Origin: Mangifera indica
Taxonomy: Eukaryota > Streptophyta > Magnoliopsida > Sapindales > Anacardiaceae
Reading direction: 5' to 3'
DNA length: 64,000 nt
NCBI RefSeq assembly: GCF_011075055.1
Contig: NC_058150.1
Coordinates: 186,001 to 250,000 of the forward strand
Shown piece after piece: positions 24,012 through 38,535 of the stretch (positions within the stretch are counted from its first letter, which is position 1; every line of letters starts with the position of its first letter). Both the position numbers and the translations under genes were made by a program. The notes below the pieces were generated by a model. That model made no database searches, was not told the origin of the DNA, and saw nothing but the letters and a program-made list of their open reading frames with translations.

Positions 24012-24842
24012 CTACCGATGATGTGGGCAGAATGTCACCAAATAATTCCCCCGAGTGCACGTGGCAATGCTCGTCGGATCATCATACGCATAGCTATACG
24101 CCTTTGGACACGCTGTCTTGAAAATCCTCGAATACGCTGTCGGTTTGCAGCTTTGCGGATTCCCGAAGCTCCCTGTGCAGCAATACCTCGGTGAGTTAAA
24201 CGCAAAGCACGCGCTTTTACACGCCACCACTCTCCTGTTATCCTTCGACCGCACCTGCAGCCCCACCGGACACATCAAGTTCAGGTCGCTCACGCAGCCC
24301 GCGTAGCTGCATTTCCCAGATCCTCGAGACGGGGTGATGGACATCGCCAGGTTGTAGCCGTCCACCAAACTCACGTCGTAGAAGTCTTGTTCTTGTCCCA
24401 GGGTGATTTCGGCCAGAGTGGCGGGTGGGTTGCCGCCAATGCCGTTGCAGAAAAGGGAGCCCCCGCAGTCTCCCGTGGCGCAGCGGCCGCGGCCGGTGGC
24501 GTCGAAGGAACAGCCGTGACGACCCCAGAAGCGGCCTGACCAGAGAGGCGGAAGACGGAGAGTGTAGGCCTTGTTGGGTGGGAGCTTGAAGCCGCCACGA
24601 GCAAGAAGTGGCTTGCCGGCGCTGGGTTGGATCCCAGGCCACACGGGGTGGGCACATTTGTTGTATAGAGTAAGCATAGTGGCAGAAACCGAAACTGTTT
24701 AAACAAAAAGCTCAAAAAATTTCAAACACAAACAGAAATTGACAGAATGCGAAAGACTAAAGAAAAAGAAGATACCTTGCATGTATGAGAAAAGGAGAGT
24801 AAAGAGCGTGAAAGTGAAGAGAGATCTCAGCATGGCCGCCAT
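24012..24842 (-). CDS. secreted thaumatin-like protein (PR-5 family, 16 cysteines)
   Basis: An apoplastic/cell-wall protein of the PR-5/thaumatin-like family. Two exons, 24776-24842 and 24012-24694, give 249 residues. Exon 1 encodes the signal peptide (MAAMLRSLFTFTLFTLLFSY). The mature part begins near VSVSATMLTLYNKC. It carries the signature GRCATGDCGG and 16 cysteines, the full set of eight disulfides. The acidic-cleft residues appear to be present (E in TLAEITL, D in DFYDVSLVDGYN, D in CVSDLN). The start chosen is the ATG at 24842, which directly opens the signal peptide; a TATA-like box lies about 55 bases upstream. An upstream in-frame ATG would spoil the signal peptide. It matches Arabidopsis ATLP-1-type genes in type and map position. 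Confidence 0.93.
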
Positions 24843-24894
24843 GGCTGAACCTGGAAGATGAACAATACTAGACAAGCCCCCAACCATAGTGGTC

Positions 24895-24903
24895 CTTTTA
24901 TAG
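24895..24903 (-). promoter_or_regulatory. TATA box of the thaumatin-like gene
   Basis: CTATAAAAG on the - strand, 53 bases upstream of the chosen start codon. This is close for a TATA box and implies a short leader of about 25 bases. Confidence 0.6.
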
Positions 24904-26205
24904 GAAGAGAGAGAGGGAGTAGGGTTACTGAAGAAAGTTGAAGCTGGTAAAAATAATGAATGGAGATACAGTACACAATGTGTAAATAGAAAATAACCCT
25001 TTTTATTTTGTCAAGACAGAGAGTGAAAGAAAAGTTGTGAAAATGGGGGGAGACTGACTGAGAAAAAGAAAGAAAACAGTGGTGGAAGATGATGACAAAG
25101 TTCTCAAGTCTCGAGGGTGTCAGAGAGGGTGAGTGAGTGGGGAATGGGCTGTCTGCATCCGAGAAAAAAGTTAAAGGCATCACATGTGAAGGGTGACTTA
25201 TGAATCTGCAGCAAGCCTATATGTTTTTCTGCAGAAGGATAGAATGGTTATGGAGGGTAGCTTGGGCAAGGCGTGGGTTTCTAAAATCCAAACAATATCT
25301 GAGACATTTTTATGGATGATAGTATTACTATTAGTTGATGAAGTGTTTTTAGAAGACATAATATACGTATCAGTCTTTTAGTCTTTGTTCACTTGAAGAT
25401 TGAGAGAAGTCTGTGTGTCATGAAATAAAATGTGGTTGATATCCTAATAATAGATTTTTACTGTGAGATTATTGGAGTTTTCAGAAGAGACATTGTGTTT
25501 GATTCCCGTTCTTTGAGGGGCTCTGGTCCCTTCAATTCAATAGATTCCCGTTATAATTTAAAATCAATTTATGTTGAATTTAAAATAAAGTTGTTTTGAA
25601 GTGAAGTTTAAATTTCATTTTACCATCTTGATTTGATTTGATTCTTTTTAATTACTGTATCAATTATAAAGTGCGTCTTGTTTGGATTTGATGTAAATGG
25701 AATCTACCCCTCGTGTAATAAATATAACATAACATAACATGGAGGACATAATTAAATTTGGGTTGGGATTATAAAATTGTAAGCCACGTAAGACATAATG
25801 GGCATAGAGTAGAGATTCTATCAGAATTATTGTCGTTTGTTTATTTATTTAAAGGTGGATGCATCCAAAGTCTATCAGGCACAGATCAAATCAAAGTTTC
25901 AAAAGTTTTTTATTTTAATTTGTACATAAATGTTACATTCCCATTAAAATACCATAAAAAGTTTCAGAATCTGTTGACATCTCTGCAAACTCAATTATAT
26001 ATTTTAAAATTAACCTAAAATTTTAAATAAAGCATACTAAAAAGGATTGAACTTTTTTCTTTGTTTGTATCATAAATAAATAAATTCTATTTGAATTTAA
26101 TTATTTGTTCGAAATTAAAATAATTATATTAAGTAGATAAAATCTTAGATACAATCATTGCATTTTAATTTTAAAATATTATCAAATAAAATTTAAAATC
26201 ATAAC

Positions 26206-26208
<3 letters not shown>

Positions 26209-26240
<32 letters not shown>
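26209..26240. repeat. (TA)16 microsatellite
   Basis: Uninterrupted TA dinucleotide run in intergenic DNA. Confidence 0.9.
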
Positions 26241-26244
<4 letters not shown>

Positions 26245-26582
26245 TCTTCATTATCTTCTCATTCAAATTTTGCCTTATTGACATTTGTCACCTATGAATT
26301 TCGAGTGTTAGTGATTAGATCAATTTGATTAATGCCTAATGAACAACAACTCTAGTTTGAATATTTTTTGACCGACTTGATTGTGATGGTCAAATTGGTT
26401 CAAATAAATTTTAAATTTATATTAGTCATTTGATTAGATTAATTTGTGATTGAATTGGGTAAATAATGTCTAAGTATAACCAATCTAACAGTTGACACCA
26501 CACCAAAGTAAATATATTTTCATTCTTAAATTATATTAATTTTAGATTAATAATATATAATTTACTTATTCAATTTTTTTGA

Positions 26583-26587
<5 letters not shown>

Positions 26588-26614
<27 letters not shown>
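26588..26614. repeat. poly-A tract followed by (GA)n
   Basis: About 27 consecutive A bases followed by gagagag. It could be the tail of a decayed retroposon, but no body was recognised. Confidence 0.7.
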
Positions 26615-26617
<3 letters not shown>

Positions 26618-27920
26618 GAGGTGAATTTGGGCTTCCTGATGTGGGCAGATTTGTGTAATCTTAGATATAGAATATAGGTGTTCAACGAGCCCCATGTTAT
26701 GGCCCATGAACATAACATGGCTATGTTGGGCTTGTAAACTTATACACTGACTACACAATATTATGGGCCCGATTATTATTATACATTTAGTATTTTTCTT
26801 AAAACTTATGTTTCCCTTGTTACAAGTGGAGTTGAATTTGATTTGGATTAAATTCAAACACAACAACTTAGCTTGTTGAAATTGATAAGATGATCAAATT
26901 TTCTTTGAAGAATTGGAATTGATCATGATATTCTTCCTCACCCCTGCAAGATAATCTTGGACATTTTCCTCTCATATAATTATTAGAGTGATTAAAGTAA
27001 GCTCCTTATTATGGGTGTTTTCAAATTGTATTGAAAAAACTCTCTTGAGATTGATGAGTTGAGATTATTTAAACATAATTTAATTTTTCATTCAATTTAG
27101 ACTAATTTGAATTAACTCAAGCTTGATTTGATTAGTTTGAACTACAATTTGAGTTGGAAGAGCTGGAATGGAATTCAACCCTCCTTGTTATTGGAAAAAA
27201 GAGAGGGAAATGAAAATTGAGAAGATAGGTTTTAACCATAAAAAAAGGGAAACAGGTCCACCAACAGAGTCTGTACAATTGTCTAACTGGCTTTTGGTGT
27301 TGTCAATTTCTGCAGCTTCATTTGTAGCTCAGATCAGTCATATCACACTCTGTTCTGTGCCAATTCCTCATTCTTCATTCTTTTGAAATTACATCTCACT
27401 GTTGAACCATTAATTTGTTCATTACTTTCTTCAAAAAGACAGTCACTAAGTCGCCTAAGAGATTTATCCAAATCTACAAAGTCTGATTAGGATTCTTCTC
27501 CTTCTTCCCTATTGCAATACATTTTCTTCCATAATATTATTATTATTATTATTTACAAGATTACTAATTTAAATTCAAAATTGATTAGATTCGAATCTAC
27601 CTTACTTTTACCTTGGTGCATACATATATATTAATTAGCTAATTAATACTCTCTTAAATGCAGCTTTCATTGACTCAACTCAACTAACATGGTCCAAATG
27701 CTTTTTATGCAGTAATTCCATGCATCAGAAAAGAAGCCATAAAAACTGTCTCAAGTTCAGCCCAAACACACACCAAAAAAAAAAAAAAATCTAAAAATAT
27801 ATTTCATAGTCTTACACACGTAGCAAAGTCAGGGACCTCACCCCACTACAGCTTAATTTTCAGCCCTATAAATTAATTCCAATTTTAAAGTGCTACTTTT
27901 AATTCCATTGCCTTGGTTGA

Positions 27921-30381
27921 TTAATTCTTCAATGGCAGAAATTCATAGAACTGGTAAGGAGTCAAGTTGGCATCAATATCAGCAGCCGACACATCCGTTC
28001 CCTTTTCTAATCTGTTTTCACTGTCGTCTCCACTTCGAAGAGGAAACAATTCAAGTGTTTGTGACTCTGCACAACCATCTTCTTCTTCCCCTGTGACAGC
28101 GTTTGAGTGTTTAAAGGCATGGCCGTTTTCTCTGCAGCTTGGAGCCACAAGAATGTTGAGGTCCCAACAAGTTTTAGTAGTTGAAGTAGTGTTAATGAGA
28201 TGGTGGGTTGGAGAAGGAGCAGGACAAGGACAAGATAACTGCATCATCTGCCACGTGGAATTCCTCTCTACAAAGCTTCTTCTTTGCTGTAATTCCTCTT
28301 CTTCCAATTGAATCCATCCACGTGATCCTCCTCCTGCTTTACATTCTGCCATTGCTGCTGCTTTTGCAGCTCTTTGTACTGAAACGGCCTCCTGAATGTG
28401 AAATAAAGTCCATGCATGCAAAATATTAACTCTTCACGCTACATAATAAATTCAACACATTAATTTACATTTTGTTATATATAATACAACTAATTAATGT
28501 TTGAAAAAAAAATCACTTGTGCCGCTCTAGTTTTGATCCATTGGTCAGTTGCATTATAATTGTTAGAATTGGCCACCATTTCAACTACACGTTGCATACA
28601 TGTAACGTTCTTGTTGTCTGGTTAGTAGATGAGGGGCGGACAGAAGACACAGGTAACATTGTGGTTTGAGTTTAACTTATCAAGAATTATTTTAAGGTTT
28701 TTTTTATAAATTAAAAAAAAATTAAAGCAATTCGTTTAAAAGATATAAATCCTAATATATAAACATATATTTTTTTTTGTATGAATGAAATAATAATTTA
28801 TTGGTAAACACATTCATTATAACTAAAAAAGAATACAACCCAATCTTTCTATTTAGTATTTGTGTGTGTTTAATTATTTGTTTTATTTATTTATTTATTT
28901 ATTTTCAATCAGTGTAGACTCTTCACAAGATAGAATGCTCCCAACTTTGTTTTTGAAAATATTTAAAACCTAAACATGTGAGTGATAAACTTGAGCTTTC
29001 ACTATCAAGTTGCTCATTTTGATAGAATGTTAAAGGGGAGGGCGCCCCAGTCACTGACCACCTAAACGCCATGAATGTAATGTATGTATAATAAGCTCAA
29101 GACCCTAAAAAAACCCAGCAGCCCCGACAGGAAGGAAGGATTGCAGCAGCTTTTAGACCCTTCTCATTTCCCAACAAACAAATTTACCTTTTGTTTTGTC
29201 ACATGCATTTCTTCCAAATACTTATAACTTTTATAATCTGAAACCCTAAATATATATTATAATCCCTTTTGAAATCATATGCAAATTATTAAGAATGCTT
29301 ATTAATTTTTTTTCCTTTCTAACAGGCACCTTTTACTTGAGTATTTAGTTGAGAGTTAACTTTTTGATTTAATTAAACCTAAATTGATGAATCACACTAA
29401 ATAAGAGAAAATTTTATGACTAATGATTACTTTCATAACCAATGCTTCGGATAATCCAAAAGTTTTGTATTCGTATTTCACATTTGCTACTCGAAGTACC
29501 TCCCGGGGCTTATTAGGGTTTAGAAAATTAAGAATTCAAAATGGAAAAGAAAAAAAAAAAGACCAAGTGAGAAGATGAAATAGACCTCTGCCGGTGTACT
29601 GTAGTTTACACAGGAAGGTGGCCAGTTGTTCTTGGTCTGTTCAATAGCTTCATATGATCTTGTTCCTCCTGTATTGACGAACAGAAATTCAAAAAGAATT
29701 CGACTTTAAATGTTATGGTAAAAAAAATTCAGACAGAAATATTGTTTTTTCTTTCTCTCAGGTAGGGTTTTTACAAATGTTTACCTGTGTCTTTCTGTTC
29801 AATGATTTCTTTATCATGATGGAGATGATGATTATTATCGTTTTCATTATCAGGGTCTGATGATTCCATCTGACGTCTCCGTTTTTGGCGTTCTCTTGCC
29901 TTATGATTCTGAAACCAATAAAAAACGTTCTTGCCTTCAATCTTCCCATACCGACGAAGCTGTGCTGTGATGTGCTGAATTTGGTCGGCCGAAGGCGTTC
30001 GCGTTCCTCGCCGATACAATTCTTCAAGCATTCTTAACTGCTCGGGAGTTGGGTTCCACCTCGAGCTCACCACCACCGCCGGTGGCGTGTTGAACTCCCT
30101 CAGCTTGTTTTGATCACCAAAATGCGAACCTTTTTCACATGCAAAAACATATAAAAAAGAGCTAGAAACAAGTTAAAAAGAAACAAAGAAGGAAAATGTA
30201 AGTATTTACCAAGATGATGATGATTCAAAGCAAAGATTTCAGCGCCATGGATACGGGAGAGAGTAGAAGAGTTGTTAGTAGTTGAAGAGACTGGTCTCGG
30301 AACAAGAGGTCTGAATTTGTGGCCATTGAAAGAGTCAAGCATGTTGAAGTCACCGCCATCATTGTAACCCACCATCCACAT
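27921..30381 (-). CDS. WOX1: WUSCHEL-related homeobox 1 (WOX1 / STENOFOLIA / MAEWEST type)
   Basis: Transcription factor of the WOX1 clade, known for leaf-blade outgrowth and margin/petal development. Four exons, 30210-30381, 29785-30129, 29586-29668 and 27921-28391, give 356 residues. The N-terminus [12 protein letters not shown] is typical of WOX1. The homeodomain spans about residues 80-145 ([20 protein letters not shown], then [19 protein letters not shown]); [14 protein letters not shown] is the WOX helix 3. The WUS box TLELFPL is at about 312-318. The C-terminal motif YEFLPLKN ends the protein, as in Arabidopsis WOX1 and Medicago STF. The start at 30381 is the first ATG that gives the conserved MWM beginning. 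Exon 3 encodes a weakly conserved linker ([10 protein letters not shown]). It lies alone on its strand between long intergenic stretches, as is common for developmental regulators. Confidence 0.94.
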
Positions 30382-32079
30382 TTTTATCAACTATTAGTTT
30401 CTGTGTCTTTCACGCTCAAACCCAACCGGGAAATGTGACAAATGACCCTCACACTCTACACAGTTAGAAATTAAAATAGAGAGACATATAGGAAAAAGAA
30501 GGAAAGAGAGAGGAGAAACTTATGTTGTTGGCCCATAGTAGCAAAGGTGCATGCTATGAATTTGAAACATATTGAGGTCCGTTAAGATTAAATTTTTTAC
30601 TTATTTGGTAGAATAATTATAAATTTCTACATCTACTTACGGGGTTTTCTTGTGTTTTGTATAGACAGTTTAACTTTGACTATATCAAAGATGTAACTCT
30701 AAGCTACACACGACAACGGTAAATTCATCTCAATTAAGGGTTTTCCATTATACAAGTAAAAAAATTTATGTTGTTGGTGTGATAAGGAACAAAAGTGAGA
30801 AGAGACATGAGGTTGACCAGAGGAAGAATGGTGAGAGAGAGTAAAAAGAAAGAAGAAGCGTGGAATTCTGGGAGGGGATTATCGGGAGGAGCAAAAGAAA
30901 AACGACTTGACGATGATGAGGCTTATCATAAGTCTTCTCATTTATTGTTCTTCTTATGACTCGTGCTTTTCACACTTATTCTAAATCCAAACTGCCCTCT
31001 CTCCCTTCTGCTATTTCACCCTTTTCCTTTGTCTGTCTATTAACCTTCTCTCTTCTCTGTACCTCCATTAATTTGTACGGGTTTCTTCTCTATCTCACAT
31101 TCCTTTTTCTACCCTCTTTCTCACTCTCTCATGTATATTCATCTCATCTATGGTCCATTGTAAATATTTTTACATATATATATATAGATCCATGCATGCA
31201 TGTGTCGATATTTAAGTGTGTCCTGCATTTGTCTTGTATTTGTGCATAAGAACAAAACTGAAATATGGTATATGGAGGTGAAAGATTTTGGGAACACTAG
31301 AGGATACATATGTGTGTGTGTGTACAAAATTTACCATATATCATAATGCTGGTAAAACAAAATTTACTTAAAACATTTTTGATATGTCTGAATTATAGTG
31401 GGAGACTTTGATAATGGATTGCTGAATTAGTCTTTCTAAAGTTTTACTAGTTAGGTGGTCATACTCTATCCCAAAAAGCGTAGGTAGGGATTCGATCCCA
31501 ACTAAACATGAGATTAGTTTAAACTTGGTTCAAATCTATAATATTCAACTAAAATTCGTTTAAATGTATAGTGTTACTAGAAAGTTACCAATGAGGCAAA
31601 AATATAATTGGAAGGTAAATAATATCATCACTAATTTAAAATCAGTTTATATAAGCTAAATTATAGATTCAAATCAAGTCAACTTATATAAAATCAATTC
31701 TTAAAAAAAAGGAGAAATGACAAAAGAATTTACCCACTTTCAAATCTCTCAGTGCATGTATAGATATAAAAGTGACGGTGGTGGGAATGGAATCTTTGAA
31801 ACTTCTTTCCTTCATATTATTTTCCTGAAAGATGCCATCGATAACTTGTAATGGTGGTCCAGAATTCTGAAATGTGTGTCGTATTCGGGAGCAGAAGAAG
31901 TATAGCTTGAAGATTTTAGACACATTCACACATGCTCATTATTATGAAATCATTCAATTCTCCAATTTGAGTACCTTTATGTCTTTCATAGTTTTATTTA
32001 TATAAGCCTTCTATTTTTTTTTTTCTCATTATTGTTTAATGATTACTACCTTCTGTAAGACAGTGAAGGAAGCCAATTT

Positions 32080-32104
32080 TCTTTTCTTTTCTTTTCTTTT
32101 CTTT
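32080..32104. repeat. (TTTTC)n microsatellite
   Basis: Five copies of the pentamer ttttc, about 560 bases upstream of the tubulin start codon. Confidence 0.85.
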
Positions 32105-32546
32105 GCTTTCAGTCTGACAGGCGGATACCAAACTAATAAATCTCGAGGAGGCTAACCCATCAAAATATTATGCAACAGATAATTGTTATTTCTGATTCAA
32201 CTAAACCCAATTCTTAAAAAAATATAGTGAATTTGTTGCATTTTTAAGGATAAAATTGCAAATTATGTTATTTAGGTGATCATTAAGACCATATAAACCG
32301 TAAATTATAGTTGATTTCAACCATTGGAATCTCAAATTAGAGTTGGTCCATTTGTCACATTCTCCAAGTTGAAGGCCTATTAAGCCGGCTTGGCCGAATC
32401 AAACTACTACATTTGGCAGCCATTGACATATATTTCTCTTACCAGACGGTCTAATTTCCACCCTCGATCAATCAATCAAACTCAATCCTAACCCTTCATT
32501 TTCAAATGTCTCTTTCATGTCAATCCGTTACAAACAAACAATTACT

Positions 32547-32556
32547 CTATATAAAG
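32547..32556 (+). promoter_or_regulatory. TATA box of the beta-tubulin gene
   Basis: CTATATAAAG, 112-121 bases upstream of the start codon, in the position expected for a core promoter. Confidence 0.7.
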
Positions 32557-32667
32557 AACTCCTTTAACCTTCCACTCATTCAAAATCAAGCCCTTAAAAG
32601 AGGAGAGACTCTAGTAACAAATTATTCCCACTTCTACCCTTTGTGGCAGACTTTTTAGCCAGAGAAA

Positions 32668-34324
<1,657 letters not shown>

Positions 34325-36001
34325 AGGTGTTCACCAGCTCTGATGCTGAAAATGTTGAGTGCAACATTTCATCAGCTCTATCAATAGTAGATTCTCTTGG
34401 TGTTGAGTGTTTTCAGTGAGTGAGTGACTTCCCAGATGAATTTGATTCCCTGTGAGTGCAAATTAATGGTTTTAATTTGTTTCTCTTTCAAGAGAAGATC
34501 ATGTTCATGTACTTCGGTTGTTTTATCTACTTTCATTTATAAACCTGAGTTTGAAACTGAGTCTTCATTAAACCTGAAGATCTTTAGGAAACAGAAAACC
34601 AATGCTTTCATACTAGACCTAGGCCTTGATTCGGTCAAGGTGCTGCAATAGGTCTTGACTAATGTGATTGCATCGCAACAATATTTAACTAAACAGAAGT
34701 GTGGTTCGATGATATATTATGTATATCCATTACTAATTGCAAAACTTTTCAAATTTGACTACATTGATCTTATGGTTAAACTACATCTTGACACAATTAA
34801 CCAAGTTAATCTCTAAGTCAATCCAATCTTATAGTTAAAGTACATTTAAACATCAATTTGGATCAGACTAACCATTAAGTCTTGGTCAAACTGGTTCGAC
34901 TAGTCGGGACGATTTGGATTTACTCAAATACAAATCTAGACGGTGTTCATTTAAAGGAATCTTGTGCCTAACCCTGGTTTCGTCTTTGTAGCCAAACAGC
35001 ATATCTCTTTCGCATAACTATTAAAGAGTGATTCAGAAACTATATTTCCTATGAACAAGCAATATATATATACACACATACTAAATCTTAAATGTTAAAG
35101 AAAATGGAATCACAATGAAAAATCAAACACTATTGACCACATGAGAAGCTAAAAGCCAAAAAATAAAAATTCTTTCATGATCTTCAAACAAATTTGTGAC
35201 TAGTGCGAAGCAAATTTGACTCTGAGAAATTTGTGAGCTAACAAGACCAATACCAGGTCTCTGTTTTAGGCTAACAAGGTAATTCCATGAGGTATTAAAA
35301 CGACTAAAATTAAGAAAACAAAAGCAGAAACTGAATTGTGCTGCTAATACCAGCTTATCGAGGTCATGCAACACTAAACTTGATACTATCCATCACACCG
35401 GAGATGATGGTAGGATTAACAGCAGATAACTATGGTGTGCGCGATGCTGGTGGCCAGATCAACCCACAGTTGGACCAGATAGATACCGTTGTGTCATGAT
35501 TCAACTGTCAAATTAATCCAGCTTAATGGTCATGTTGATATGCACCACACCACAAAACAATAATTCTATTTGATTATACATTATTCTATTTTATCTAATA
35601 GAACATTTAGTTTCAATCTTGTATTATATTGATGGTGTTGATGTCCCAGTCAGGCTTCTTGTCAAATTAGTTAGACCAGGACAAACACAGATTGCCCCAT
35701 TGATTGGATCAAGGTCCGGTCTGGGTCTCAAAACAAGATACATAATAGGTTTGAAGATCTTCCAAAAGGTTGAAGTTCACATCTTTCAAATGTCAACATA
35801 TGTAATGATAACTCCTTTCACATGACTAATTCACATCATAAAGATTAGTCGAACGGGGCAAATCACAACTCAAGTTAAATGATCAAGGTGCCAACAACAA
35901 TTTAAGAAAAAGGTTTAAGATGACCACTTACTAGACTTGAAAGCATTCTAAGCAAAATTGGGTATGCTTGACATATACATAAAATATATGACTCTCTGGC
36001 A
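34325..36001. other. intergenic between convergent tubulin and DIM1
   Basis: About 1.7 kb. The first ~350 bases are probable tubulin 3' UTR and the last part is DIM1 3' UTR. Between them is A+T-rich sequence with words like aaactggttcgacta (34860-34930) resembling the dispersed repeat. No gene is supported. Confidence 0.5.
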
Positions 36002-37225
<1,224 letters not shown>

Positions 37226-37587
37226 TCAAAGTTTTCAGCTCTGATTCAATCTCGAACTAAAAGTTCAATCTTTACTACAGGGTTTTCAGAACTCAAATCT
37301 TATGATTCAATCTTGAACTGCTTAGCTTTCAATCTATGTTGCAGAGCATGAACCAATAAATTGTGCAATTGAAGCTCAATTTTACTCACTTTTTCTCTTT
37401 CCGGTGAATGAGTTGCAGGTTTGTGGCAGGCGATTCGCGTCGCGGTGCGTGCTGGAGGGGCTTCTGGAGGGGGTCGGGGCGGCTTCCAATATTGTTAAGA
37501 GGGCAACAAGAGTGGGCGGCGTGTGCGGAAGTGCTGCGAGCGTGAATTGGTGGGGGGTTAGATGCAGTGATTTTTCAAAGCAGTGTG

Positions 37588-37625
37588 TAGGGTTATCAAG
37601 TTTTGTGCTTTTATATCTGGGCTTT
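37588..37625 (-). promoter_or_regulatory. putative DIM1 promoter: telo-box-like word, TATA, site II word
   Basis: On the - strand, AAAGCCCA (site II/TCP-type) at 37618-37625 is followed downstream by a TATA-like word (GATATAAAAGC, about 37605-37615) and AACCCTA (telo-box core) at 37588-37594. This combination is common in promoters of plant ribosome-biogenesis genes and fits DIM1. It implies a leader of about 380 bases, perhaps with an intron. The assignment is inferred from position. Confidence 0.4.
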
Positions 37626-38535
37626 CATAAGCAGGAGTAGCCGGCGTGGTGTGTCGGCTTGGCAGGGCTTACCTCGCTTTTAGTTTTAGATTATTTTTAC
37701 CAACCTGAGGTTTAAGAAATATTTGAGAGGCCCACATACATTAGAAATTATCTATTACCTCCCTTCGATGGTGAATTGGATGATTCATAGTGATTAGTTA
37801 GCGTAGGTATCATGGGATTGATCTTAACTCTTGATAAGTTTGATAATTTGATTAATGATAAATTAAATACATATTATAATAATAATATTTAATAAAATAA
37901 AATTATAGTCTAATGAAATGTGATCATATTCTTTATGGATTTAAGTTAATAATAATTGTAAAATTTTTTACTTTCAACTTATCAACAAAATTGTAGTGGT
38001 ATAATAATGTATTCCTTTACAATTAACCGAGATGTTGACATCAACACATAATTCAATTGCTAGATTTTGATTATTAGGTTTTAATTGAATTGATATGATC
38101 AATTGGTATAATTCATTTTTGAAAATAGTATTAAAAAGTTTGTCATTATTATGGAATTGAATGATATATGATATATGTATCATATATATAATATAGTATA
38201 ATACTAATAAAAAATAATAATATATATGTATTAATAAATTTATTCAGAAATTATAAAAACTGAACTGAACTAGATTGTAAATTGGAATTACATCTTTGGT
38301 AAATGTCACGTTAGTAGATGAAATAATTATATTATTGAAGTTGAAACACGATCCACCACACTTTTATTAAGACAATAATACTCTAGTTCAAAAATCACGA
38401 AGACAATAAAATAACAAACAAAGGACAATACTACAGTTCACAAGTCACGACACTAGAAACAGAGTCACCACCAAATTGAAACCATAATAAAAAACAAATC
38501 AAAGCCCATAAAGCACACGTAAACACAACTAGAAA
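37626..38535. other. intergenic: DIM1 5' flank and PEAMT 3' flank
   Basis: Beyond the DIM1 promoter the sequence is strongly A+T-rich (37850-38250) and carries no supported gene. Confidence 0.45.

Larger units (their letters stand above)
24904..27920. other. intergenic: thaumatin-like promoter side and WOX1 3' flank
   Basis: 3 kb without a recognisable gene. 25560-25680 and 26290-26500 are degenerate A+T-rich repeat. The open frames in the stretch resemble no family. Confidence 0.5.
30382..32667. other. intergenic between divergent WOX1 and tubulin
   Basis: A 2.3-kb region holding both 5' flanks. CT/GA-rich runs near 30480-30510 and 30830-30860 are typical of plant promoters. Around 31447-31500 are A- and B-box-like words (GGATTCGATCCC), a possible SINE remnant. 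A (TTTTC)n run lies near 32080-32104. No gene is supported. Confidence 0.5.

Noticed and set aside
24238..24657. Overlapping open frames in the thaumatin-like region
   Set aside because: They are other-frame readings of the G+C-rich thaumatin-like exon, which itself has signature motifs and 16 cysteines.
27967..28429. + strand frames opposite the last WOX1 exon
   Set aside because: They are antisense shadows; the - strand carries the WUS box and the conserved C-terminal motif.
37404..37640. 78-residue + strand frame upstream of DIM1
   Set aside because: It overlaps the likely DIM1 promoter, has no family resemblance and no supporting splice or start context.
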